From positions 1 through 6,265 of the forward strand of contig NZ_CVTB01000023.1 in the NCBI RefSeq assembly GCF_001050015.1: DNA of 6,265 nt, in the 5' to 3' direction. Within the stretch, counting starts at the first letter, position 1. Each line of letters starts with the position of its first letter. The DNA comes from Mycolicibacterium malmesburyense. GTDB taxonomy: Bacteria; Actinomycetota; Actinomycetes; Mycobacteriales; Mycobacteriaceae. The notes beneath the pieces are model-generated. The model did no database searches and was not told the DNA's origin. It worked only from the letters and a program-made list of their open reading frames with translations. Shown here in pieces: positions 1 through 5,598 of this stretch. The position numbers and the translations under genes were made by a program.

Positions 1-349
1 CCCGCCGGCCCGTCTCGAGGTCGAACTCGACGTCGGTGGCGCCGCTCGCCGTGACGACCGCGTCGACCGCGGCCTGCGACAGCGGCGCCCTGCCCAGGTT
101 CGTGTGCACGACGACACCGGTGGCGTTGATGACCGGCCGCAGGGTGGCCGCGCTCGTCGGCAGCGAGGCGACCGCGTCGTCGACGACCCGCTCCGGCGCG
201 ATCTCACCCGCCCGTGCCCGCTGCTGTGACTGTCCCACAACGGTTTTCACGAGCGCGCGGCCCAGCACCCGCGATGCCTCCGCCAACCGCGGATCGGCCA
301 GCAGAGTGTCGGTGCGCGGCACCCGTCGTCGTGGATCGGTCCCGGGCAT
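1..349 (-). CDS. selA: SelA, L-seryl-tRNA(Sec) selenium transferase, N-terminal part (runs off left edge)
   Basis: SelA is the PLP-dependent cytoplasmic enzyme that converts Ser-tRNA(Sec) to Sec-tRNA(Sec) using selenophosphate. Only the first ~116 codons are present. The translation begins MPGTDPRRRVPRTDTLLADP and contains the SelA signatures RPVINATGVVVHTNLGRAPL (about residues 70-90) and VEFDLETGRR at the cut edge. The PLP-binding lysine and catalytic core lie outside the window. The start was set at the ATG at 349, the first ATG in this frame; the nearby ATGs at 357 and 360 are in other frames, and an in-frame TTG (367) is a weaker alternative. The nearest purine-rich tract (GAGG, about 20 nt upstream) is too far away to be a good Shine-Dalgarno. 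The gene is divergent from the DUF488 gene and shares a locus with selC and selD, which supports the call. In this family selB commonly follows selA, but that cannot be seen here. Confidence 0.94.
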   Translation of the reverse strand, partial: MPGTDPRRRVPRTDTLLADPRLAEASRVLGRALVKTVVGQSQQRARAGEIAPERVVDDAVASLPTSAATLRPVINATGVVVHTNLGRAPLSQAAVDAVVTASGATDVEFDLETGRR

Positions 350-393
350 GGAGCCATCATGGCGCAACGACCTCGATCGGGTACACCGGTGGT

Positions 394-915
394 GTGTTGA
401 CATCGGTGGGCCACGGTGCGCTCGACAGGTCCGAGCTCGTGCGGCTGCTGGGCGGGGCGGAGGTCGAGGCGCTCGTCGACATCCGCCGCTACCCGAACAG
501 CAGGCACAACCCCGACGTCGCGACGGCCGCGATCACCGAGTGGGCCGCGGACGCCGGGCTGGTCTACCGCTGGGAGCAGCGACTGGGTGGGCGGCGCAGC
601 CTGCCCGCGGACACCGAACCGGAAGACCCGTGGTGGCGGGTCAAACAGTTCGCCGCCTACGCCGCGTACACGCGCACCGAGGATTTCCAGGACGCGCTGG
701 GCGAACTCATCGAGCAGTCAAGGCGTCAACACACCGCGATGATGTGCAGCGAGTCGGTGTGGTGGCGCTGCCATCGCCGAATCGTCGCCGACGTGGCAGT
801 ACTGCGGTTCTCGGTGCCCGTCGCCCACCTCATGCACGACGGTCGGCTGACGCCGCATACGCCGTCGGAAGGGGCACGGATCCGCGACGACGGACTGGTG
901 GTGTGGGACGGCTGA
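394..915 (+). CDS. DUF488 family protein
   Basis: This 173-residue protein matches DUF488 over its whole length, which is normal for the family. Visible signatures are an N-terminal TSVGHGALDRSEL strand-turn (the family's 'TIGHSTRS..E' region), LVDIRRYPNSRHNPD at residues 27-41, an LGGRR segment near residue 66, and the C-terminal motif CSESVWWRCHRR at residues 118-129, equivalent to the family's 'CAE...CHR'. The biochemical function of DUF488 is not established, and conserved Cys and His residues are all that hint at chemistry. The open frame continues upstream to 214, but that stretch lies over the start of selA and lacks family motifs. GTG at 394 was therefore chosen, with TTG at 397 as an alternative; neither has a convincing Shine-Dalgarno. 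The gene sits between selA and the selenocysteine tRNA. Whether it has any role in selenium metabolism is only a guess from position. Confidence 0.85.
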   Translation: MLTSVGHGALDRSELVRLLGGAEVEALVDIRRYPNSRHNPDVATAAITEWAADAGLVYRWEQRLGGRRSLPADTEPEDPWWRVKQFAAYAAYTRTEDFQDALGELIEQSRRQHTAMMCSESVWWRCHRRIVADVAVLRFSVPVAHLMHDGRLTPHTPSEGARIRDDGLVVWDG

Positions 916-922
916 TCAGCCG
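909..922. terminator. Perfect 14-base palindrome, candidate bidirectional terminator
   Basis: CGGCTGATCAGCCG is a perfect inverted repeat that overlaps the DUF488 stop codon and ends 7 bp before the 3' end of the convergent selC gene. As RNA it can form five G/C-rich pairs around a GATC loop on either strand. There is no U-tract. U-less hairpin terminators have been proposed in mycobacteria, but the short stem makes this call tentative. Confidence 0.4.
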
Positions 923-928
923 AGACGG

Positions 929-1023
929 TGGCGGAGGCGGACGGGAATCGAACCCGCCAGCGACAGGATCTGCCGCTCAGCGATTTTGAAGACCGCGCCG
1001 GTCACCAGACCGGATACGCCTCC
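929..1023 (-). tRNA. selC: tRNA-Sec (anticodon UCA)
   Basis: This 95-nt RNA is read on the minus strand from 1023 and folds as a bacterial selenocysteine tRNA. The acceptor starts GGAGGCGT and ends CCGCCTCC, followed by discriminator G and an encoded CCA (931-929). The D arm has the diagnostic 6-bp stem and 4-nt loop (CCGGTC-TGGT-GACCGG). The anticodon loop CTTCAAA carries UCA at 989-987. The long variable arm pairs AGCGGCAG with CTGTCGCT around a 3-nt loop, and the T arm is GCGGG-TTCGATT-CCCGT. The length equals that of the E. coli molecule. The tRNA is charged with serine, converted by SelA, and decodes UGA with SelB. The eighth acceptor position reads as U opposite C rather than a Watson-Crick pair. 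The gene is divergent from selD and convergent with the DUF488 gene. Confidence 0.96.
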
Positions 1024-1074
1024 CTGACCCACCGCCCGATCATGCCAGGCAGCATGGAGGTCGTGACGGAGCAG

Positions 1075-2082
1075 ATGACCTACCGGTTGACCCAGTACGC
1101 GCACGGCGGCGGATGCGCCTGCAAGATCCCGCCCGGCGAGCTCGAGGACGCGGTGCGCGGACTGACCGGCGCGGCGCCCCGGGATCCCGTCGGCGAGCTG
1201 CTGGTGGGCCTCGATGACGGCGACGACGCGGCGGCGGTGCGCATCGACGGCGGCGGTCCAAGCGGCGGCGTGGCGCTGATCGCGACGACGGACTTCTTCA
1301 CCCCGGTGGTCGACGACCCGTACGACTGGGGCCGGATCGCTGCCACCAACGCGCTGTCGGATGTGTACGCGATGGGCGGGCGCCCGGTCGTCGCGGTGAA
1401 CCTGCTGGGCTGGCCGCGCGATGTGCTGCCGTTCGAATTGGTCACCGAGGTGCTGCGGGGCGGGCTGGACGTGTGTGGGGCCGCGGGCTGCCACTTGGCC
1501 GGCGGGCACAGCGTCGACGATCCGGAACCGAAGTACGGTCTGGCCGTCACCGGTATCGCCGACCCGAATCGGTTGCTGCGCAACGACGCAGGCAAGCCCG
1601 GTGTGCCATTGTCGTTGACGAAGCCGCTGGGCGTCGGGGTGCTCAACAGCCGGCACAAGAACACCGGTGAAACGTTTCCGGAGGCGATCGCGGTGATGAC
1701 CACGCTGAACGCCGACGCCGCGCGGGCCGCCGTCGGCTCCGGCGTCGAATGCGCCACGGACATCACGGGTTTCGGGCTCCTCGGCCACCTGCACAAACTG
1801 GCACGCGCCAGCGGCGTCACCGCGGTGATCGACAGCGCGGCGGTGCCTTACATCGACGGCGCGCGAGATGCGTTGGCGCAGGGCTACGTCAGCGGCGGCA
1901 CCCGGCGCAACCTCGAGTGGGTGGCGCCGCACGTCGACCTGAGCGCGGTCGACGAGGATGAGGCGCTGCTGCTGGCCGATGCGCAGACGTCGGGCGGTCT
2001 GCTGGTCGCCGGGGAGATCCCGGGCGCGCCGGTCATCGGCGAACTCGTGCCGTGCGGCGAGCACACGATCGCCGTGCGCTGA
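1075..2082 (+). CDS. selD: SelD, selenide water dikinase (selenophosphate synthase)
   Basis: SelD makes selenophosphate from selenide, ATP and water, releasing AMP and phosphate; the product is the selenium donor for SelA. The 335-residue length is typical. The N-terminal RLTQYAHGGGCACK matches the E. coli active-site loop, with Cys14 and Lys17 corresponding to Cys17 and Lys20. The key position is a normal TGC codon, so this is the Cys form and not the Sec form. Further signatures include TTDFFTPVVDDPYDWGRIAA, TNALSDVYAMGGRP, LAGGHSVDDPEPKYGLAVTG, DITGFGLLGHL and DAQTSGGLL. Start choice is uncertain. ATG 1075 has GGAG 3 nt upstream and GGAGG 14 nt upstream, while GTG 1063 (MTEQMTYRLTQ) has GGAGG only 2 nt upstream but a length closer to E. 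coli SelD. The open frame further upstream runs across the complement of selC and is not coding. Confidence 0.96.
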   Translation: MTYRLTQYAHGGGCACKIPPGELEDAVRGLTGAAPRDPVGELLVGLDDGDDAAAVRIDGGGPSGGVALIATTDFFTPVVDDPYDWGRIAATNALSDVYAMGGRPVVAVNLLGWPRDVLPFELVTEVLRGGLDVCGAAGCHLAGGHSVDDPEPKYGLAVTGIADPNRLLRNDAGKPGVPLSLTKPLGVGVLNSRHKNTGETFPEAIAVMTTLNADAARAAVGSGVECATDITGFGLLGHLHKLARASGVTAVIDSAAVPYIDGARDALAQGYVSGGTRRNLEWVAPHVDLSAVDEDEALLLADAQTSGGLLVAGEIPGAPVIGELVPCGEHTIAVR

Positions 2083-2085
2083 GAC

Positions 2086-2562
2086 CTATACGCGGGCGGC
2101 CCACGCCGCGCTGTCGGACTGCGCGTCGCGGATGACGGCGCCGGCGGCCTCGAGCCACTGGTCGCAGTCCGGTGAACCGTCGCCCGGCCTGCCGACCGCA
2201 CACCGCATGACCATCGCGCCGAGTGCCGGCGTCGTCATGTGCGGTATCACAAGGAGTTTCGCCGAAGCCGAGCGCCCGACAACCACCATCAGTCGATGCG
2301 ACCGGCGCGGGGCGGGGTTCTTGGTTCGCGTGCTCGACAGGATCGAGTTGAAGTCCAGGGTGCCCTCGGTGGCCGCCCAGTTCACGCGGATATCGATGAT
2401 CTCGCCGAGCGACTTGTGCAGGGTTTCGATCAGCTCGGGAAGTTCACCGGCGACCGAGCCGGTGTGCGGCCACCAGGCACCGTCGATGTCCGAGCCGAGT
2501 TCCGGTGCGAGCACGAGGCGGACGGGTCGGGCCAGCCGACGCGTACCCGTCAGGCCGTTCAT
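2086..2562 (-). CDS. DUF5994 family protein
   Basis: This 158-residue protein resembles the actinobacterial DUF5994 family, recognised by the RPVRLVLAPELG....IDGAWWPHT block (about residues 12-34), the following ELPELIETL helix, the VNW segment near residue 60, a central RLMVVVGRSASAKLLVIPH core, and a C-terminal acidic helix. The family has no established function. No signal peptide or membrane segment is visible, so it is probably cytoplasmic. The start is the ATG at 2562, which overlaps the stop of the upstream small gene in an ATGA arrangement; the longer open frame to 2751 runs out of frame through that small gene and lacks family features. Translation is therefore probably coupled to the small gene. 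The stop codon lies 3 bp from the stop of convergent selD, leaving no room for a separate terminator. Confidence 0.8.
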   Translation of the reverse strand: MNGLTGTRRLARPVRLVLAPELGSDIDGAWWPHTGSVAGELPELIETLHKSLGEIIDIRVNWAATEGTLDFNSILSSTRTKNPAPRRSHRLMVVVGRSASAKLLVIPHMTTPALGAMVMRCAVGRPGDGSPDCDQWLEAAGAVIRDAQSDSAAWAARV

Positions 2563-2693
2563 GCCGACGGCGTGGACGCGCCCCGCTCGGGGCGGTCGGA
2601 GAACACCGGATTGGTCACGGGTTCGGTGGAGTTGTCGTCGTTCGAGACGAATTCGGGCTGTTGGGGATGTGAGAACAGGTCGTTCGACTGCAT
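2559..2693 (-). CDS. Small acidic hypothetical protein (44 aa) coupled to DUF5994
   Basis: An unannotated-size reading frame starts at the ATG at 2693 and encodes 44 residues beginning MQSNDLFSHPQQPEF and ending GASTPSA. Three things support it. AAGGA lies 8 nt upstream of the ATG, an ideal Shine-Dalgarno. Its TGA overlaps the ATG of the DUF5994 gene in the sequence ATGA. About 84% of its codons end in G or C, as in the neighbours. The product is acidic (seven Asp/Glu against two Arg), has six prolines, and has no hydrophobic segment, so it is probably disordered. No family is recognised. It could be a real small protein or mainly a leader that delivers ribosomes to the DUF5994 start. No cysteine and no repeat is present. 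Confidence 0.6.
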   Translation of the reverse strand: MQSNDLFSHPQQPEFVSNDDNSTEPVTNPVFSDRPERGASTPSA

Positions 2694-2837
2694 AGAGCAA
2701 GTCCTTCGTTACGTTCCGCAGCGGCCGATGTCGACTGGCGCGCGGTATCAAGACGCAGTTCCATCGAGTTCGAAAAGATGGCTGCTAACCGGAGACGGCT
2801 ACCACCAGGTTACACGCCCCGTTTCGAGCGTCGGCGG
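2694..2837. other. Intergenic region between the kinase gene and the small gene/DUF5994 unit
   Basis: These 144 bp follow the kinase stop and precede the small gene on the same strand. Apart from the Shine-Dalgarno, I see no convincing -10/-35 pair and no strong terminator hairpin. The two units may be independently transcribed or linked by read-through; the sequence does not decide. Confidence 0.5.
2702..2706 (-). promoter_or_regulatory. Shine-Dalgarno AAGGA of the small gene
   Basis: AAGGA on the minus strand, 8 nt before the ATG at 2693, is the best ribosome-binding site on the minus strand of this window. It is the main reason for placing the start of the two-gene unit at the small gene rather than at DUF5994, whose own ATG has no Shine-Dalgarno. 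Confidence 0.65.
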
Positions 2838-4640
2838 TCAGCGTGTCGCGCCGTTGATCTGAGGCGTGGAGATCATGCCCTTCTCCACGCCCCACATCAG
2901 CGCGATCGTGCGGTATTCGCCGGTGGAGATCAGATGCGCCAGCGCCAGGCGCAGCGACTCCGCCAGCCCCGACCCCTTGGCCACCGGCCAGCCGTACGGC
3001 GCGGAGTTGAAGACGTCGCCGGCGGCCTCCAGCGCGCCGCCCGAGGTCTTGATCGCGAAGCCGGCCACAGGCGAATCGGTGGCCATGGCGTCGACCTCGC
3101 CGTTGATCAGCGCCTTGGTCAGGTCGTCCTGCGTCACGTAGACGACCTTGTCGATGGGCGCCTGCCCGGCGGCGACACAGTCCTCGCTCTTGTCGGGGAT
3201 CTCTTCGGTCTCCTGGAGCGTCGCGTACGCCACGCCGATGCTCAGCCCGCATGCGTCGGCCGGCGTGATGCCGGAACCGGTCCGCTGCGCCCACAGCGTG
3301 CCGGCCTGGAAGTAGGTGACGAAATCGACCGACTCCTCACGCTCCTTGGTGTCGGTGACCGACGACATGCCGACGTTGAAGTCGCCGGCGCGGACCGACG
3401 GCAGGATCGCCTCGAACGCGGTCTCGCGGTATTCGGGTACCAAACCCAGCGTTCGGGCGACGGCGTTCATGAGATCGACGTCGAAGCCGACGATCTGGCC
3501 GTTGGCGTCCTTGAATTCGTTTGGGGCATAAGGGGTGTTGACGCCGATGACGAGCTTGCCCGTCGACCGGATCTCGTCGGGGACCGTCGCGGCGATCGAC
3601 TCCACCGCCCCGTCGGCGGCGGCCGGCGGCGTGGTGGTCTCTTCGACGCTGGCCGGTTTCGCGCTGCCGCCCTGGCCGCCGCGCCACTGCAGCACGCCGA
3701 AGGTGCCCAGCGCCGCAACCAGCACGACCGACGCGGCCACGGCCAGGACCCGGCGGGGCACCCGCCTCTCGCGTGCCGGCGCCCGTCGCGCCTGGTGCCT
3801 GCCGCTGCCGGGCGTGCGCACCGGAGCGTTGAGCGCCCGGCGTGCGGCGTCGGCCAGGTCGCCGGCCCTCCGGTAGCGCTTGGACGACGTCTTGGCCATG
3901 CCCTTGGCGATGACCTCGTCGAAGGCGGCCAACCGCGGATCGACCGCCGAGGGTTTCGGCACGTCCTTGTTCATGTGGCCGGCGATCTGCTGTTCGAGGC
4001 TGTCGGCGGGATAGGGGCGCACGCCGGTCAGGCATTCGTAGAGCACGCAGGCCAGCGCGTAGATGTCGGCGGTCTGGTCGACCGGTTTGCCCTCGAAGCG
4101 TTCGGGGGCCATGTACGCCATCGTGCCGAGCGTGCTGCCTGCAGAGGTCAGCCCCTTGTCGCCCGCGCTGCGGGCCAGACCGAAGTCGATGAGGTACACG
4201 AATTGGTGGTCGGTGACCAGGATGTTGGACGGTTTGATGTCGCGGTGGATGAGGCCGGTGGCGTGCGCGGCGTCGAGGGCCATCGCGACCTGTTCGACGA
4301 TCTTGACCGCGAGCGTCGTGTCGAGCGGTTTCTTTCCGGCTTCGGTGAGGATCGTGCCGAGGTTGCGGCCCTCGATGAGGCGCATGTCGAGGTAGAGGCG
4401 GCCGTCGATCTCGCCGAAACCGTGGATGGGGACGACGTGTGGGTCGTTGAGGCCGGCGGCGGCCTGCGATTCGCGCCGGAATCGCTGTTGGAAGGTCTCG
4501 TCGGCGGCCATGCTGGGCGGCAACACCTTCAGCGCGACGATGCGGTCGGTCTTGGTGTCGTAAGCGCGATAGACCTCGCCCATACCGCCGCGGCCGATCA
4601 ACTCCTGCAGCCGGTAGTGCCCGAATGGTGTCGCGTCCAC
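2838..4640 (-). CDS. Receptor Ser/Thr protein kinase fused to an extracytoplasmic SBP_bac_3 amino-acid-binding domain
   Basis: The 600-residue chain has three parts. Residues 9-270 form a PknD/PknB-type kinase: GRGGMGEVY glycine loop 16-24, Lys38 in VALK, Glu57 in helix C, HRDIKPSN 132-139 with Asp134, DFG 152-154, a Ser/Thr-rich activation loop, and APE 178-180. After an Arg-rich juxtamembrane segment, one hydrophobic helix spans about 298-319. Residues ~353-598 form a type-2 periplasmic binding domain of the glutamine/amino-acid family: GKLVIGVNTPYAPNEF, GFDVDLMNAVA, TDTKER with Arg434 (usual carboxylate ligand), Asp522 (usual amino-group ligand), and a likely disulfide Cys464-Cys488. All catalytic residues are intact, so it should sense an amino acid outside and phosphorylate proteins inside. 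The start is GTG 4640, just before the kinase fold; in-frame TTG 4670 is an alternative. No ABC transporter genes are adjacent. The exact ligand is unknown. Confidence 0.94.
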   Translation of the reverse strand: MDATPFGHYRLQELIGRGGMGEVYRAYDTKTDRIVALKVLPPSMAADETFQQRFRRESQAAAGLNDPHVVPIHGFGEIDGRLYLDMRLIEGRNLGTILTEAGKKPLDTTLAVKIVEQVAMALDAAHATGLIHRDIKPSNILVTDHQFVYLIDFGLARSAGDKGLTSAGSTLGTMAYMAPERFEGKPVDQTADIYALACVLYECLTGVRPYPADSLEQQIAGHMNKDVPKPSAVDPRLAAFDEVIAKGMAKTSSKRYRRAGDLADAARRALNAPVRTPGSGRHQARRAPARERRVPRRVLAVAASVVLVAALGTFGVLQWRGGQGGSAKPASVEETTTPPAAADGAVESIAATVPDEIRSTGKLVIGVNTPYAPNEFKDANGQIVGFDVDLMNAVARTLGLVPEYRETAFEAILPSVRAGDFNVGMSSVTDTKEREESVDFVTYFQAGTLWAQRTGSGITPADACGLSIGVAYATLQETEEIPDKSEDCVAAGQAPIDKVVYVTQDDLTKALINGEVDAMATDSPVAGFAIKTSGGALEAAGDVFNSAPYGWPVAKGSGLAESLRLALAHLISTGEYRTIALMWGVEKGMISTPQINGATR

Positions 4641-4692
4641 CGTCCCTATAAACCCCTCGACAGCGGCCAACCCCGCATCGGTGTGTCGATTG

Positions 4693-4698
4693 AAGTTA
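4693..4698 (-). promoter_or_regulatory. Candidate -10 box (TAACTT) of the kinase gene
   Basis: On the minus strand TAACTT fits the mycobacterial housekeeping -10 pattern TANNNT and lies in the only A/T-rich island upstream of the kinase. It predicts a transcript start near 4686 and a leader of about 46 nt to GTG 4640. No good -35 is present; TTAAGA at a 19-bp spacing is the best available. Confidence 0.3.
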
Positions 4699-4837
4699 CA
4701 TCATGTTTGCCAGAATCTCTTAATAATCTCGGCCGCCGTCCGCCTGCGGCCTCGGGCCAGCCACGCATGCTGTTGCGTCCGGGTGCGCACGGTGGGTCGG
4801 CGATGTTGCTGTCGACGTATGGCGGACTATCGCGCCG

Positions 4838-4899
4838 CGCGAGCGTCCGCGAAATGTCGTATCTGGGCGGCGTGTCGCGTGCAGACACGGCCGCTCGCG
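4838..4899. repeat. Structured intergenic repeat, copy A
   Basis: This 62-bp element is bounded by perfect 8-bp inverted arms CGCGAGCG (4838-4845) and CGCTCGCG (4892-4899). Inside are two further arms: CCGC (4847-4850) with GCGG (4867-4870), and CGTGTC (4871-4876) with GACACG (4884-4889). As single-stranded nucleic acid it can fold into a three-way junction. A second copy in the same orientation occurs at 5599-5661 with the same boundaries and stems and one single-base gap. Confidence 0.75.
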
Positions 4900-4954
4900 G
4901 AAGATCGGGGAACAGGTTTGGATGGGCCGGCGTGGTCAATTCCTCGGGCGTCCG

Positions 4955-4960
4955 AGGAGG
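4955..4960 (+). promoter_or_regulatory. Shine-Dalgarno AGGAGG of the Rv1733c-like gene
   Basis: AGGAGG ends 4 nt before the ATG at 4965 and is nearly full anti-16S complementarity. The spacing is slightly short, but this site selects ATG 4965 over the in-frame ATG at 5001, which lacks one. Confidence 0.65.
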
Positions 4961-4964
4961 CATC

Positions 4965-5546
4965 ATGCAGACGGTCCCGTGCGGGTGGTGGCACTGGCGG
5001 ATGACCCAGGCGCTCGGTCGAAATCCGCTCGTACGGATGACCGATCGCGTCGAGACCCTCGTGCTCGCGATGGCGGTGACGGCCTCGCTGATCGCCATAC
5101 CGGTCGCCGGGGCGATGGCCACGGCGATCCACGAGGAACGCGGCCGCGCGTATGTCGCCGAAGCGCAGCACCGGCGATCGGTCGACGCCACCGTCACCGC
5201 GACGAGCGCCACGCTTCGAGGCACGGATGTGACCGTCGTACAAGCGAATTGGCAGTACGCGGGCGTTCACCGCACCGAGCGTTTCCGGTGGGACAGCCCG
5301 GTCAAGACCGGGCAGACCATCGAGATCGCGGTCTATCCGGACGGTCGACGCGCGCCGCCGCTCGACCCGTGGTGGCGCGCCGGGGTCGACGCCTCGATCG
5401 CGGCGGTCACGTTCTGGTTCGCGGTGACGGCGGTGGCGGGGATGTTCGTCGGCGTCGCCCGGCCGTGCCTGCGGCGGATGCGCTATGCGGCGTGGGATCG
5501 CGAGATCGCCAGCCTCGCCGACGGCGGGACGGCGAACCGGCGCTGA
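4965..5546 (+). CDS. Rv1733c-family two-helix membrane protein
   Basis: This 193-residue protein resembles M. tuberculosis Rv1733c, a membrane antigen of the DosR dormancy regulon whose molecular function is unknown. The shared features are RNPLVRMTDRVE at residues 19-30 just before the first membrane helix (about 31-54), an IPVAGAMATAI exit sequence followed by a conserved Tyr-containing region (Tyr63), an extracytoplasmic domain rich in Thr, Val and Trp (about 60-140), and a second helix (144-165) followed by a basic cytoplasmic tail ending near WDREIASL. The length is close to the ~210 residues of Rv1733c. The start at 4965 is chosen for its strong Shine-Dalgarno. The upstream continuation of this open frame, back to 2778, is only the antisense of the kinase gene. 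No DosR-box-like palindrome was seen upstream, so regulation may differ from the M. tuberculosis gene. Confidence 0.87.
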   Translation: MQTVPCGWWHWRMTQALGRNPLVRMTDRVETLVLAMAVTASLIAIPVAGAMATAIHEERGRAYVAEAQHRRSVDATVTATSATLRGTDVTVVQANWQYAGVHRTERFRWDSPVKTGQTIEIAVYPDGRRAPPLDPWWRAGVDASIAAVTFWFAVTAVAGMFVGVARPCLRRMRYAAWDREIASLADGGTANRR

Positions 5547-5598
5547 CGCCTGGTCGCCGAAACACCGCGGAGCGCGGAGCCTGCGGACCCTCGGGGCC

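Larger units (their letters stand above)
4641..4964. other. Divergent intergenic region between the kinase and the Rv1733c-like gene
   Basis: These 324 bp contain, from the kinase side, a 10-codon micro-frame (4678-4646), a short A/T-rich island (about 4690-4730) that stands out in this GC-rich window and probably holds the kinase promoter, the first copy of the structured repeat (4838-4899), and the ribosome-binding site of the plus-strand gene. Open frames crossing it on either strand have low-complexity, family-less translations and are not called. Confidence 0.6.

Noticed and set aside
379..384. GGGTAC before the DUF488 start, resembling a SigF-type -10.
   Set aside because: No GTTT-like -35 is found 15-17 bp upstream.
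36..989. Plus-strand open frame over selA, DUF488 and selC.
   Set aside because: Its translation is Arg/Ala-rich without motifs, and three recognised features on the same DNA explain the region.
1098..1125. Possible selenocysteine codon at the SelD active site.
   Set aside because: The active-site position is TGC (Cys14), not TGA.
913..2082. DUF488 and selD are in the same frame with only the UGA at 913-915 between them, suggesting a UGA-read-through fusion in a Sec locus.
   Set aside because: The intervening frame is the complement of selC, no bacterial SECIS-like hairpin is evident just after the UGA, and SelD has a normal family N-terminus at 1063-1075. The open frame is best explained by high GC.
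2778..4964. Long plus-strand open frame covering the kinase region in front of the Rv1733c-like gene.
   Set aside because: It is exactly antisense to the kinase, has an Arg/Asp/Gly-rich translation without any family motif, and only its last 193 codons match a known family.
4681..5004. Plus-strand 107-codon frame in the kinase/Rv1733c-like intergenic region.
   Set aside because: It is Cys/Arg-rich with no family resemblance, lies across the structured repeat, and has no Shine-Dalgarno at its start.
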